Positions 43,923-52,110 of a stretch of 64,000 nt of DNA are shown here, in pieces. Each line of letters opens with the position of its first letter. Within the stretch, counting starts at the first letter, position 1. The translations under genes and the position numbers were made by a program. Below the pieces are notes generated by a model. It was not told the DNA's origin, ran no database searches, and saw nothing but the letters and a program-made list of their open reading frames with translations. Source of the DNA: Pseudomonas orientalis (lineage in GTDB: Bacteria; Pseudomonadota; Gammaproteobacteria; Pseudomonadales; Pseudomonadaceae); the NCBI RefSeq assembly GCF_001439815.1, contig NZ_JYLM01000002.1, positions 744,001-808,000 on the forward strand, given 5' to 3'.

Positions 43923-44345
43923 TCAGCGCTTGAGGGTTTTAAGCTCGTTGAGCAAGGTCAGCAACGTCTGCAACTTCTCCTCGCCAAACCCCGCCTGCAA
44001 ACGCTGGTAATTGGCTTCCATGCTCTGACTCATCGAGTCGAAGCAGGCTTGCCCCTTCCCGGCCAGCCGCACCAGTACGCGCCGTTGATCCTGTTGCGCC
44101 TTACGCCGCTCAACCATGCCCGCCGCCTCCATACGCGCCAGCACGCCGGTCATGCTCGGCTTGAGGATGCACGCCAGCTCCGCCAGGCGGTTGATCTCCA
44201 ATTCTTCGTGCTGGCTCAGGATCCGAATGACTCGCCATTGCTGCTCGGTCAGCCCGTGTTGATTGAGCGAAGGACGAAAAAAAGCCATGGCGGCTTCACG
44301 TGCCTGGAGCAACGTGAGGGTCAAGGATTGGCGCGGTTTGGACAT
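43923..44345 (-). CDS. hpaR: HpaR-like MarR regulator, copy 2
   Basis: A 140-residue MarR regulator closely similar to the copy at 34801: SLTLTLLQAREAAMAFFRPS, LTEQQWRVIRILSQHEELEI, ACILKPSMTGVLARMEAAGM and QDQRRVLVRLAGKGQ. It faces the end of the hpa operon. The promoter region just upstream has GTTAACAGATTAACAA (44366-44381), almost the same as the repeat downstream of the hpaG1 -10 box. This suggests autoregulation and control of the hpa operon by this copy. Confidence 0.87.
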   Translation of the reverse strand: MSKPRQSLTLTLLQAREAAMAFFRPSLNQHGLTEQQWRVIRILSQHEELEINRLAELACILKPSMTGVLARMEAAGMVERRKAQQDQRRVLVRLAGKGQACFDSMSQSMEANYQRLQAGFGEEKLQTLLTLLNELKTLKR

Positions 44346-44365
44346 GGGCAGTGGCGTCGCATTTA

Positions 44366-44381
44366 GTTAACAGATTAACAA
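44366..44381. promoter_or_regulatory. Candidate HpaR operator upstream of hpaR copy 2
   Basis: GTTAACAGATTAACAA lies 20 bp upstream of the hpaR copy 2 ATG. It differs from the hpaG1 site GTTAACACATTAACAA at one position. Two TTAAC half-sites are spaced by 8 bp in direct orientation in both places. Confidence 0.6.
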
Positions 44382-44406
44382 CATTCTAGCATTGGCCACT
44401 GATCGC

Positions 44407-44477
44407 CGTGTGCCGCTTTACATCCGGGCAGGCTTGATGGCTGATAGTGGCAGCCACGGTCAAAAGCGGCGGCACAC
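44407..44477. repeat. Imperfect inverted repeat in the leader of the amine oxidoreductase gene
   Basis: gtgtgccgcttt (44409-44420) is mirrored by aaagcggcggcacac (44463-44477), separated by about 40 bp; the right arm has three extra bases. It lies about 105 bp upstream of the ATG at 44584. It may be a leader hairpin or a regulator site; there is no T-run to argue for termination. Confidence 0.35.
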
Positions 44478-44583
44478 AGGATCAAGACACCTACCGCTCG
44501 GAAGGCACTTAATAGCACCCAACAGGCACAGAGCCTCAACCCGGCTCTGCAGTGAGTTCTCCTTCACTTTTCCAGGCTGCGCC

Positions 44584-45882
44584 ATGATCACTATCGAAAC
44601 GCCTACCTACTATTCGGCAACCAAGAAATACAACCTCAATTTCCCGACGCTCGAACACGACGTGGAAGCCGACGTGGTGGTGATTGGCGGCGGTTTCTCC
44701 GGTATCAATACCGCGCTGGAACTCGCTGAAAAAGGCATCACCAACATCGTGGTACTCGAAGCGCGTTACCTGGGCTTTGGCGGTACCGGCCGCAACGGCG
44801 GGCAGATCATGGCGGGTATCGGCCATGACCTGGAAAAGATCAAAAAACAAGTCGGCGACGAAGGCCTGCGCCAGATCTTTGAAATCAGCGAGCTGGGCGC
44901 CGGTATCATCAAGGACCGCATCGCCAAATACTCGATCGACGCCGACTTCTGCCACGGCTACGGCTATATGGGCTTCAACGCCCGCCAGGAAAAAACCCTG
45001 CGCGCCTGGGAGAAAGACTTCAAGTCGATCAATACCAAGGACGAGATCCGCTTCATGGCAGGCTCCGAGGTCAAGCAGATCATTGGCTCCGACGCCTACA
45101 CCAGCGCGCTGCTGCACATGGGCGGCGGGCACGTGCACTCGTTGAACCTGCTGCTGGGCGAAGCCAAGGCACTGGCCGGCCACGGTGTGCGTATCTATGA
45201 ACACAGCCCGGCGCTGGAGGTGAGCTATGGCGAGCGCATCACTGTGCGCACCGGTCGAGGCTCGGTCAAGGCAACCAAATTGCTATGGGCCTGCGACAGC
45301 TTCCTCAACAAGCTTGAACCCGAGTTGCACAAGACCACCGTCAACACCTACGCCTTCCAGCTGATGACCGAACCGCTGTCGGACGAAACGATCAACCGCA
45401 TCAGCCCCATACGCGGCGCCTACAGCGATATCCGCCCGGTAATCGACTACTACCGCGTCACCAACGAAAACCGCTTGCTGTTCGGGGCCGCCACGCCGTT
45501 TGTCGAGCACATCCCGCTGGACCTCAAGGCCTGGAACCGCCACTTGATGCTGAAGATTTTCCCCTATCTCAAGGACGTCAAGATCGACCTGGCCTGGGGC
45601 GGGCCGATGGCGACCGGCGCCAACCTGTTTCCGCAGATCGGCACGCTGAGCGGGCGCCCCAACGCCTTCTATGTGCAGGGCTACGCCGGTTTTGGGGTGA
45701 CGCCCAGCCACATCATCTGCAAGGTCCTGGCCGAGGGTATGAGCGAAGGTTCTTCGCGCTACGACCTGATCAGCGCGGTCAAGCACGCGCAGATCCTTGG
45801 CAAGGACCGTATCCGCCCGCTGCTGCTCACCGCCGGCAAAAGCCTCCACCAACTGTCAGGCTACTTCAACGGTCGCCGTTGA
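44584..45882 (+). CDS. FAD-dependent amine oxidoreductase, PuuB-like (DAO family)
   Basis: A 432-residue flavoprotein of the DAO family. The FAD-binding VVVIGGGFSGINTALELAE is near residue 35, and GGTGRNGGQIMAGIG shortly after is typical of gamma-glutamylputrescine oxidase (PuuB/OrdL) relatives; PNAFYVQGYAGFGVTPSH near the C terminus is the second FAD contact. Such enzymes oxidise primary or secondary amines to aldehydes. Here it precedes a cupin gene by 31 bp. A role in amine catabolism fits the neighbouring permease, FeaR-like regulator and aldehyde dehydrogenase; which amine is unknown. Longer upstream frame lacks a binding site. Confidence 0.83.
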   Translation: MITIETPTYYSATKKYNLNFPTLEHDVEADVVVIGGGFSGINTALELAEKGITNIVVLEARYLGFGGTGRNGGQIMAGIGHDLEKIKKQVGDEGLRQIFEISELGAGIIKDRIAKYSIDADFCHGYGYMGFNARQEKTLRAWEKDFKSINTKDEIRFMAGSEVKQIIGSDAYTSALLHMGGGHVHSLNLLLGEAKALAGHGVRIYEHSPALEVSYGERITVRTGRGSVKATKLLWACDSFLNKLEPELHKTTVNTYAFQLMTEPLSDETINRISPIRGAYSDIRPVIDYYRVTNENRLLFGAATPFVEHIPLDLKAWNRHLMLKIFPYLKDVKIDLAWGGPMATGANLFPQIGTLSGRPNAFYVQGYAGFGVTPSHIICKVLAEGMSEGSSRYDLISAVKHAQILGKDRIRPLLLTAGKSLHQLSGYFNGRR

Positions 45883-45913
45883 TTCCCATTCTATTCATCA
45901 CAGGAGCACCGCC

Positions 45914-46279
45914 ATGCCCGTCACAACGCTCAACAAAGATATCCAACTGTCGGACCTCGACGCCTGGGGCACCGTTGCCGACCTCGGCTCCGAGATCCTC
46001 GAAGGCGAGGTCAAGGCCTTCGGCAAGATGACCTATGGCGCCCCCACCGACGCGGTCAGCAGCGCCTATTTCGGCACCACCCAGGGCAAATTCCGCATGG
46101 TCTACCCGTTCGCCGAACAGGCTACCGTGGTCACCGGCGAAGTGATCCTGACCGACGAAAGCAACGGCCAGAGCACCCGCTACAAGACCGGCGACAGCTG
46201 GTTCGTGACCAAAGGCACACCGGTGCTGTGGGAGGTGGTCAGCGACAGCTTCGTGAAGCACTATTTTGCGGTAGTCTGA
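45914..46279 (+). CDS. Cupin protein (DUF861 type)
   Basis: A 121-residue single-domain cupin: DAWGTVADLGSEILEGEVKAF, then FRMVYPFAEQATVVTGEVIL and GDSWFVTKGTPVLWEVVSD. This small (S)-ureidoglycine-hydrolase-like/DUF861 cupin commonly follows PuuB-like oxidases in Pseudomonas. CAGGAGCACC precedes the ATG. It may help sense or process the amine-derived product. Metal-binding histidines are few, so catalysis is uncertain. Confidence 0.78.
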   Translation: MPVTTLNKDIQLSDLDAWGTVADLGSEILEGEVKAFGKMTYGAPTDAVSSAYFGTTQGKFRMVYPFAEQATVVTGEVILTDESNGQSTRYKTGDSWFVTKGTPVLWEVVSDSFVKHYFAVV

Positions 46280-46337
46280 TCGCTCCTGGCTGCCGGTTTG
46301 GGCCGGCAGCGTTTTTTCCCGGCGCAGGTAACCGACC

Positions 46338-46997
46338 ATGCACGCCATCCCCGCTCAGGAAGTCGCCGGCCATTGCCTGCAGGCTTTCACCCGTCTCGTA
46401 CCCGCCAGCCTGGCGGCGTTCTATTGTGTTGACCGCCAGCTGCAAGCCCGTGATTTCAGGCTGCAGGGCATGAGCGGTGAGATGCACCGCGACTACCTGG
46501 ACAACTACCGCCAATTCGACCCCTTGCAGCCGCGCAATTGCCTGTCCACCGGGCTGGCCGTGGTGCCGTTGGGGCTGGCCATGGCCAGGCAGCCACTGCG
46601 TGACAGCCGCCGCTATCGCGACTTCCTGGCGCGCTACGGGGTGGTCGATGTGGTGGAGATCGTCGCCCATCGCGCCGCCCAGCCCCAGGCCGCCATCTCG
46701 TTACTGCGCACCGCTGAACAAGGGGTGTTCACCCCCGACCAATTGGCGCAACTGAATGCCTTGCAGGCGTTGCTGCAAATGGCCGTGGCCAATATGCAGC
46801 CCGCTGACGACGCGTTGGCCGGGTTTACGCCCAGGGAGCGCCAGATTGCCTGGTTACTGCGCCAAGGCGCGAGCAATAAACAACTGGCCCTGGAGCTTGA
46901 CGTCGGCTTGCCTACGGTCAAAACCCACCTGATTCATCTGTTCCGCAAGGCAGGCGTCAGCAGCCGTACCGAGCTGGTGGCCGCGCTGTTTCTTTAA
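46338..46997 (+). CDS. Short LuxR-family regulator
   Basis: A 219-residue regulator. The C-terminal HTH_LuxR (about 160-215) is clear: FTPRERQIAWLLRQGASNKQ, then LALELDVGLPTVKTHLIHLF. The 150-residue N-terminal part is a small sensory domain (YLDNYRQFDPLQPRN) resembling those of LuxR-type regulators of aromatic or amine use. It lies 58 bp after the cupin gene and 84 bp before the MoaF-like gene. No luxI is present. Confidence 0.83.
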   Translation: MHAIPAQEVAGHCLQAFTRLVPASLAAFYCVDRQLQARDFRLQGMSGEMHRDYLDNYRQFDPLQPRNCLSTGLAVVPLGLAMARQPLRDSRRYRDFLARYGVVDVVEIVAHRAAQPQAAISLLRTAEQGVFTPDQLAQLNALQALLQMAVANMQPADDALAGFTPRERQIAWLLRQGASNKQLALELDVGLPTVKTHLIHLFRKAGVSSRTELVAALFL

Positions 46998-47081
46998 GCG
47001 GGGTCAACCATTCGGTTGATAGGCGCGCGCCCTTCCCCGCCGCATGCTCCGGGTTGTCAACTCAACCCTTGGAGCCCTGCA

Positions 47082-47903
47082 ATGACCACCCCATCCGACT
47101 GGATCACCGTTGGCGCCCTCGCCGACGGTTTCGCGCCTGAAGCGTTCATCCTGCCCAACCTGGCCGACCTCAACGGCAAGACCTTCACGCTGTACTTCGC
47201 CAACGGCTGGCAGATCGAGCACCGTTTCGACGCCGCCACGCTGCACTGGAACGCGGCCGACGGCCACTCGAGTGGTTCAGCTGCATACCGCGCCACGTCG
47301 GTGCGTCCGGGCCTGTACCTGGTCGACTTCATCAAGCACGAAGCCGGGCAAGCCTGGTCGATCAGCCTGGTGCTGGATACCGCCACGTCGTCGTTCACCG
47401 CCGTGATCGGCAGCATGCCGAGCCGCGAACATACCGAACAAGGCCTTTATAGCCGCGCCCTGGCCGGCAAGGCGCTGACCTCGGTTGAAGTGCAGTTCCT
47501 GCAGGGCAGCCTGAATCAACCCTGGCAGGCCGGCCATTGCCCCCACGCGCCGACCCAGGAGCTGACCGGGTTGCGCAACCTGTATCGCTACAGCCCCAGC
47601 GAAGTCTACGAGCACATCTACCTGAACGATCAGTTCTATTCCTGGCAGTGCCTCAAGGGTGTCGAACAAGGCCTGTGCGACACCGATCGCTGCCACTACT
47701 ACAAGATTGCCGACCAGTTGTACCTGTTCGTCTGGCGCGAAAAAATCATCCCGACCCTCGGCCTGGTGCTGATCGACCTGCAACAGCACCGCAGCGACGG
47801 CAAGATCTTCGGTTATGCCGGTGCGTCCTTCGATGCGCTGTCGAACTTTCCGGTCAGCTCCTACTGCCAGGTCCTCAACCGCACGGAGTATCCCGATGCC
47901 TGA
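47082..47903 (+). CDS. MoaF-like protein
   Basis: A 273-residue protein of the MoaF family, with two lipocalin-like halves: FILPNLADLNGKTFTLYFANG at the N terminus and YHIYLNDQFY-like EVYEHIYLNDQFYSWQCLKG in the C-terminal half, then KIADQLYLFVWREKIIPTLG. Despite the name (from the monoamine-regulon moa gene in Klebsiella), its function is unclear. The ATG at 47082 follows TTGGAG. It overlaps the following SDR gene by 8 bp, implying coupled translation with two dehydrogenases. A role in monoamine metabolism is suggested by context. Confidence 0.78.
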   Translation: MTTPSDWITVGALADGFAPEAFILPNLADLNGKTFTLYFANGWQIEHRFDAATLHWNAADGHSSGSAAYRATSVRPGLYLVDFIKHEAGQAWSISLVLDTATSSFTAVIGSMPSREHTEQGLYSRALAGKALTSVEVQFLQGSLNQPWQAGHCPHAPTQELTGLRNLYRYSPSEVYEHIYLNDQFYSWQCLKGVEQGLCDTDRCHYYKIADQLYLFVWREKIIPTLGLVLIDLQQHRSDGKIFGYAGASFDALSNFPVSSYCQVLNRTEYPDA

Positions 47904-48696
47904 TCCACGTACCGTGGTCATCACCGGTGCCGGCACCGGCATCGGTGCCGCCTGCGCGCGGCTGTACGCCGCCGAGGGCGCCAACCTGGTGCTGATCGGC
48001 CGGCGTCGCGAGCCGCTGGAACAGGAAGGCGCAGAGACCGGTGGCCTGGTGCTGGTCGGCGACGCAGCCAACCCGGACACCTGGGAGGGCTTCATTGCGC
48101 AGATTCGTGCGCGCTACGGCCGACTCGATGTGCTGTTGGCCTGTGCCGGCGGGCATGGCGTGGGCAGCGCCAGCCAAACCAGCCCGGCCACCTGGGCGGC
48201 GGCGTTGCGCAGCAACCTGGACAGCGCGTTCTACAGCGCCCGCGCCTGCCTGCCGCTGCTGATCGAGAGCGCCGGCTGCATCGTGCTGCTGGGCTCCATC
48301 GCATCGCTCGCCGCCGGGCCCGAAGTGTGCGGCTACACCACCGCCAAGCATGCGCTGCTCGGGCTCAATCGTTCACTGGCGCGCGACTATGGGCCACGCG
48401 GCGTGCGAGTGAACACGGTGTGCCCGGGCTGGGTCACTACGCCGATGGCCGACGAGGAAATGCAGCCGTTGATGAGTTTCCACGGCGATACGCTGCGCCA
48501 AGCCTATGCCCGCGTGTGCGCCGACGTACCGTTGCGACGCCCCGCCAGCGCCGAAGAAATCGCCAAGGTATGCCGTTTCCTCGCCAGCCCCGACGCCTCG
48601 ATCATCACCGGCGCCAGCCTGGTCGCCGACGGCGGTTCGAGCATCGTCGATGTGCCGACCCTGGCCTATGCCCATATGGAGCAGCCCCATGTCTGA
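47896..48696 (+). CDS. Short-chain dehydrogenase/reductase, first of a pair
   Basis: A 266-residue classical SDR. Cofactor motif TGAGTGIG at residues 10-17, a CAGG variant of NNAG (LLACAGGHG), and the catalytic GSIASLAAGPEVCGYTTAKH with Tyr and Lys. VNTVCPGWVTTPMADEE and TGASLVADGGSS complete the fold. It starts within the moaF-like gene (8-bp overlap) and overlaps the next SDR by 8 bp. The substrate is unknown; a hydroxy-aromatic intermediate would fit. Confidence 0.82.
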   Translation: MPDPRTVVITGAGTGIGAACARLYAAEGANLVLIGRRREPLEQEGAETGGLVLVGDAANPDTWEGFIAQIRARYGRLDVLLACAGGHGVGSASQTSPATWAAALRSNLDSAFYSARACLPLLIESAGCIVLLGSIASLAAGPEVCGYTTAKHALLGLNRSLARDYGPRGVRVNTVCPGWVTTPMADEEMQPLMSFHGDTLRQAYARVCADVPLRRPASAEEIAKVCRFLASPDASIITGASLVADGGSSIVDVPTLAYAHMEQPHV

Positions 48697-49459
48697 AGAC
48701 CTCGATTTCAGCGGCAAAAGCGTGCTGGTCACCGGCGGCGCGCAAGGCATCGGCCGAGCCATCGTCGAAGCGTTTGCGCTGCGTGGCGCGCGCGTGATGA
48801 TCGTTGACCTGCGCCGGCCGCAGGCCCAGGCGTTGGCCGACGAATTGGCGGGACGTGGGTGCCAGGTCGAAGCCATCGAGCTCGATCTGGCCGATGCGGC
48901 GGCGGTATTCGACGGGATCAAGGGCATCGAACGAGACTGGGGGCGCCTGGATATCCTGGTGCACAACGCCGGTTATTTCCCGCTGACTGCATTCGAGCAG
49001 ATCACCCCCGCCGTGCTGGAGCGCACGCTGGCAGTCAACCTCTGCGCGCTGTTCTGGCTGACCCAGGCCGCGTTGCCGATGTTTCAGCGTCAAGGTGGCG
49101 GCTGTGTGCTGGTCACCTCCTCGGTCACCGGGCCACGGGTCGCTTATCCGGGACTCAGCCATTACGCGGCGTCAAAGGCAGGAGTCAACGGGTTCATCCG
49201 CAGTGCCGCGCTGGAACTGGCCGGCGACCGGGTAAGGGTCAACGGTGTAGAACCGGGAATGATTGCCACGCCGGCCATGGGCAACCTGGGCGATGCCCAG
49301 GTCAACGCCGACATTGCCAACCGCGTGCCACTGGGCCGGCTCGGCGCGCCGGAGGATATTGCCGGGGCCATGCTGTTTCTGGCGTCGGACCTGGCGGCTT
49401 ACATCACCGGGCAGACCATCATTGTGGATGGCGGCTCGACGTTGCCAGAGGTGAAGTGA
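48689..49459 (+). CDS. Short-chain dehydrogenase/reductase, second of a pair
   Basis: A 256-residue classical SDR with TGGAQGIG, HNAGYFP as the NNAG equivalent, and the active-site segment SSVTGPRVAYPGLSHYAASKAG. The C terminus TGQTIIVDGGSTLPEVK is standard. It overlaps the first SDR by 8 bp, so MoaF-SDR-SDR is one translational unit. Two successive SDRs suggest two alcohol/ketone steps or a paired specificity. It is the last gene of the run; the following 310 bp are non-coding with two REPs. Confidence 0.83.
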   Translation: MSEDLDFSGKSVLVTGGAQGIGRAIVEAFALRGARVMIVDLRRPQAQALADELAGRGCQVEAIELDLADAAAVFDGIKGIERDWGRLDILVHNAGYFPLTAFEQITPAVLERTLAVNLCALFWLTQAALPMFQRQGGGCVLVTSSVTGPRVAYPGLSHYAASKAGVNGFIRSAALELAGDRVRVNGVEPGMIATPAMGNLGDAQVNADIANRVPLGRLGAPEDIAGAMLFLASDLAAYITGQTIIVDGGSTLPEVK

Positions 49460-49770
49460 GGTCTGGGGGGCATAACCCGAATCAACTGCGGGGGGCGGCG
49501 GTGTGACGATTCGACTTGCTCCTTATGAGCATAGGTATCGACACAACCGGCTTACTGTTGCTCTGGCTCTGGCTCTGGCTTTTGATCTTGATCTCAGGCG
49601 CCCCGTCAAACACGCTGGCCGGAATTCGACATTGATTTGGGGGGTAACAACGGATATGTACCCGATCCGATCCAACATTCTGGTCAGCTGTCAGGCCGCC
49701 ATCGGGGGCAAGCCCCCTCCCACATTTGGATCGCGGACCATCAGCCAGATATGCGTCGGCTATCAGTCCG
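49460..49770. other. Non-coding region between convergent genes
   Basis: About 310 bp with no supported gene. It includes a purine/pyrimidine-biased tract of repeated ctctgg/ctggct units (49560-49580) and the first of two REP sequences. Frames here are overlapping and lack recognisable domains. Confidence 0.45.
49698..49732. repeat. REP sequence 1
   Basis: A single REP: gccatcgggggcaagccccc (49698-49717) and then tcccacatttggatc. The core gggggcaagccccc folds as a short hairpin. It shares its tail ccctcccaca(g/t)tt-gatc with the copy about 72 bp downstream in the same orientation. Confidence 0.75.
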
Positions 49771-50412
49771 TCATGGGAGCAAGCCCCCTCCCACAGTTTG
49801 ATCTCCATCGGTCGGGAGCAGCGCCAGCGAATCCCCCAACACCCGCGTCAACGCCGCAAGCCGTTTTACGTACCCTTGCCGCGTCGAATAGATCAGCTCC
49901 ACATGCAGGCTGTCGACAATGCCCAGGTACGCGTCGTAATACACCTCCAGCGCCTCAGGGTGTACAGCCGTATACCGAGCTTGCGCGGCCCTCTGGAAGT
50001 CATGGCGAATGCGCGCCAGGTAACCCTCGAAGCCCGTGGTAATGACGCTGCGGATATCCGCCGGCGGAAAGTACGCCGTGCGCAGCAGAAAGCGCAGGTG
50101 CGCCGACGCTTCATAGCGTGCGCTCAACCGCTCAAGGTGCAACTGCCCCGGTATGCCAGCGTGCCCCGCCTCGTCCTTGAAGCAGCGTTCAATGCAGCGA
50201 TGCTCATTCGCCAGGGCAATCTCGAACACCGTCAGAAACAACGCCTTCTTGCTGACAAAATGCGCATACAACGACGCCTTGCGCATGCCCGCCCCGACCG
50301 CGATCTCGTTGAGCGATGAGGCGTCGTAGCCGTGATCGGCGAAATGTTCGACCGCGACGGCGCAAATGTTACTGGCCGACAGGCTGAGCGGTTTCAGGGA
50401 GCGCTGGGTCAC
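49771..50412 (-). CDS. TetR-family transcriptional regulator
   Basis: A 213-residue TetR regulator. The HTH (about residues 15-60) reads AVEHFADHGYDASSLNEIAV then GAGMRKASLYAHFVSKKALF. The ligand domain is helical with no recognised specificity. The start codon is GTG, two bases inside the end of the AraC gene region and without a strong binding site, so coupling to the upstream FeaR-like gene is likely. The last residues (DQTVGGGLLP) are encoded by a REP sequence, so the native C terminus was probably altered by REP acquisition. Confidence 0.82.
   Translation of the reverse strand: MTQRSLKPLSLSASNICAVAVEHFADHGYDASSLNEIAVGAGMRKASLYAHFVSKKALFLTVFEIALANEHRCIERCFKDEAGHAGIPGQLHLERLSARYEASAHLRFLLRTAYFPPADIRSVITTGFEGYLARIRHDFQRAAQARYTAVHPEALEVYYDAYLGIVDSLHVELIYSTRQGYVKRLAALTRVLGDSLALLPTDGDQTVGGGLLP
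49772..49804. repeat. REP sequence 2, overlapping the TetR gene 3' end
   Basis: A second REP in direct orientation, catgggagcaagccccctcc (49772-49791), then cacagtttgatc. It lies within the last 34 bp of the TetR-type gene and supplies that protein's last ten or so residues (DQTVGGGLLP) and its stop codon. Confidence 0.75.
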
Positions 50413-51375
50413 CTACGCCGCACCCGCCGCCTGTTGCAGGTGGGTAGAACGAAATTCCTTGGGCGACAGCTCGAATTGCTTCTTGAACGAGCGGCTGAAA
50501 TGGGCCGAGTCGGTGAAGCCCCACTTGTAGGCAATCGAGGTGATCGACTCGCTCTTGAGAAACGGGTTGGTCAAATCATCCGCGCTGCGCTTGAGCCGCG
50601 CACGCTGGATGTAGCGGCAAACGCTGTCGTCCTGCTCCTCGAACAAACGGTACAGGTGCCGCACCGAAATGTTCAAACGGCTGGCCAGGCCCACGGGGCT
50701 CAGGCCGGGCTGGGTCAGGGACTGGTCGATGACTTTCTGCACATAGCTGCGCAGGCTGCTGCCCTGCAGGGAGGCGATGCCCTCACCGGGCGCGTCATGC
50801 ACTTCAAAGGCAGAACCGAGCAAGGATACAAATGCCGCTTGCAGGGCATGCGCCTGCTCATTCGAATCCTGGTCGCCCAGCCCCTCCCTGCACAGTTGGT
50901 CCATCAGCACATGGAGCATGCGGCCACAGGCCTTGCTCGAAGAAATCTTGCCGAAGGTTTTCGAAGCGCCGCCCAGCTGCTTGCACACTTCGTTGCGTGA
51001 GAGCGACAGGGATGCATGCTCGATCAGGCCAAACGGGCTGATCTCGATCGAACCGGTGGAGTCCATCAGCAACATGTCGCCGGGCGCCAGTTGCACAACC
51101 TGGCCGTTCTGGGTGATCTGGCAATAACCGCTGCGTTGGCTGACGAGGAAACAATGCTGGTCCATATCGTGATCGGCGTTCGGGCGTTCGCGCTTGATCA
51201 GCCCGGCGTTGGTGCGCAGGCTGGCCAATGACAGGCCGCCCCGCTCGAGCTTGGACACCTCACCGATGAACAGTGAGCGGTTGAACGCCAGTTCCGTGTC
51301 GAAATGGCCGCAGGCGGCGCGCAAATCCCGAGTCCAGGTTTCCAATCCAGGGTGCGCAGATTGATAGGTGCTCAT
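50413..51375 (-). CDS. FeaR-like AraC-family regulator
   Basis: A 320-residue AraC regulator. Residues 1-200 form a sensing domain (AARA-type, LAPGDMLLMDSTGSIEISPF) similar in layout to FeaR, which activates tyramine/phenylethylamine oxidation in E. coli; the C-terminal double HTH has LASRLNISVRHLYRLFEEQD and IAYKWGFTDSAHFSRSFKKQ. Upstream, agttaacatgtta (51414-51426) resembles the TTAAC motif of the hpa promoter. A role in aromatic-amine control is inferred from similarity and from the nearby permease and FeaB-like dehydrogenase. Confidence 0.82.
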   Translation of the reverse strand: MSTYQSAHPGLETWTRDLRAACGHFDTELAFNRSLFIGEVSKLERGGLSLASLRTNAGLIKRERPNADHDMDQHCFLVSQRSGYCQITQNGQVVQLAPGDMLLMDSTGSIEISPFGLIEHASLSLSRNEVCKQLGGASKTFGKISSSKACGRMLHVLMDQLCREGLGDQDSNEQAHALQAAFVSLLGSAFEVHDAPGEGIASLQGSSLRSYVQKVIDQSLTQPGLSPVGLASRLNISVRHLYRLFEEQDDSVCRYIQRARLKRSADDLTNPFLKSESITSIAYKWGFTDSAHFSRSFKKQFELSPKEFRSTHLQQAAGAA

Positions 51376-51486
51376 GGCAACTCCACAGTGGCTTCTTGTT
51401 TTTGTCGGCCAATAGTTAACATGTTATCTATATAGGCGCAACAAGCACGTCATACCCACTGTAGAAGCAGTAATGATGCCAACCGA

Positions 51487-52110
51487 TCACAACCCGCCCA
51501 ACACCCGCTGCAAGCCCGCCAGTACCATGAACAAGGCTGCTCGCTGGGCGGGGCTCAGGGCGATGTAGCGACGAAACGCCGGCATGCGGTTGACCACTTC
51601 ACTGCCGCCCATGTGCTCGAGCCGCACCTGCCAGTGCTGCCCGTCCAGGTCGATGCGCAAGCGCTTGAAGTCCAGCACCATCAGCGCCTGGTGCAAGGCC
51701 TGATCACCCTCCACAGCGGCCATGAGCCTGGCGCGCAGGCCCGCTTCGCCAGTGCGCTGGCGACACCCCAGGCCCGTGCGCCGGATCGACCCGCTGTGGT
51801 GCAGGTCCAGGCGCGCACCGCCCTGCTCCAGGGCAGGCACCTGGAGCATGAATTCGGTCATGACCAGGTGCATCAGCAACTGCGATTCGGTGCGCTCGAC
51901 AACGATCACGTGCACGTCGGCATCGTCCAGGTAAAACCCGGCGCTGGCCGCGCCCGTGGCGCTGAAACTCGCCAGGCCGAGGTTGCGCCGCAGGTACTCG
52001 AGCGTCACTCCGGGCCGATAGCCGGCCGGGGCACGGCTGGCACTGAACAACTCAGACAACGTTTGCAGCGTGCTCGAAAGGCGTGCTGTGAGGGTGGTTG
52101 CCAAGCTCAT
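51487..52110 (-). CDS. DUF3156-like protein
   Basis: A 207-residue soluble protein that I place tentatively in DUF3156, found in Pseudomonas next to amine permeases. Visible segments are TLEYLRRNLGLASFSATGAA, VHVIVVERTESQLLMHLVMT and MPAFRRYIALSPAQRAALFM. No catalytic motif is seen. The ATG follows GGAGTTCTCCC. Its first 59 bp overlap the 3' end of the APC permease gene, so the two are translationally linked. Confidence 0.6.
   Translation of the reverse strand: MSLATTLTARLSSTLQTLSELFSASRAPAGYRPGVTLEYLRRNLGLASFSATGAASAGFYLDDADVHVIVVERTESQLLMHLVMTEFMLQVPALEQGGARLDLHHSGSIRRTGLGCRQRTGEAGLRARLMAAVEGDQALHQALMVLDFKRLRIDLDGQHWQVRLEHMGGSEVVNRMPAFRRYIALSPAQRAALFMVLAGLQRVLGGL

Noticed and set aside
49503..50042. 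179-codon plus-strand frame
   Set aside because: It crosses repetitive and REP sequence and runs antisense into the TetR gene; low-complexity translation.
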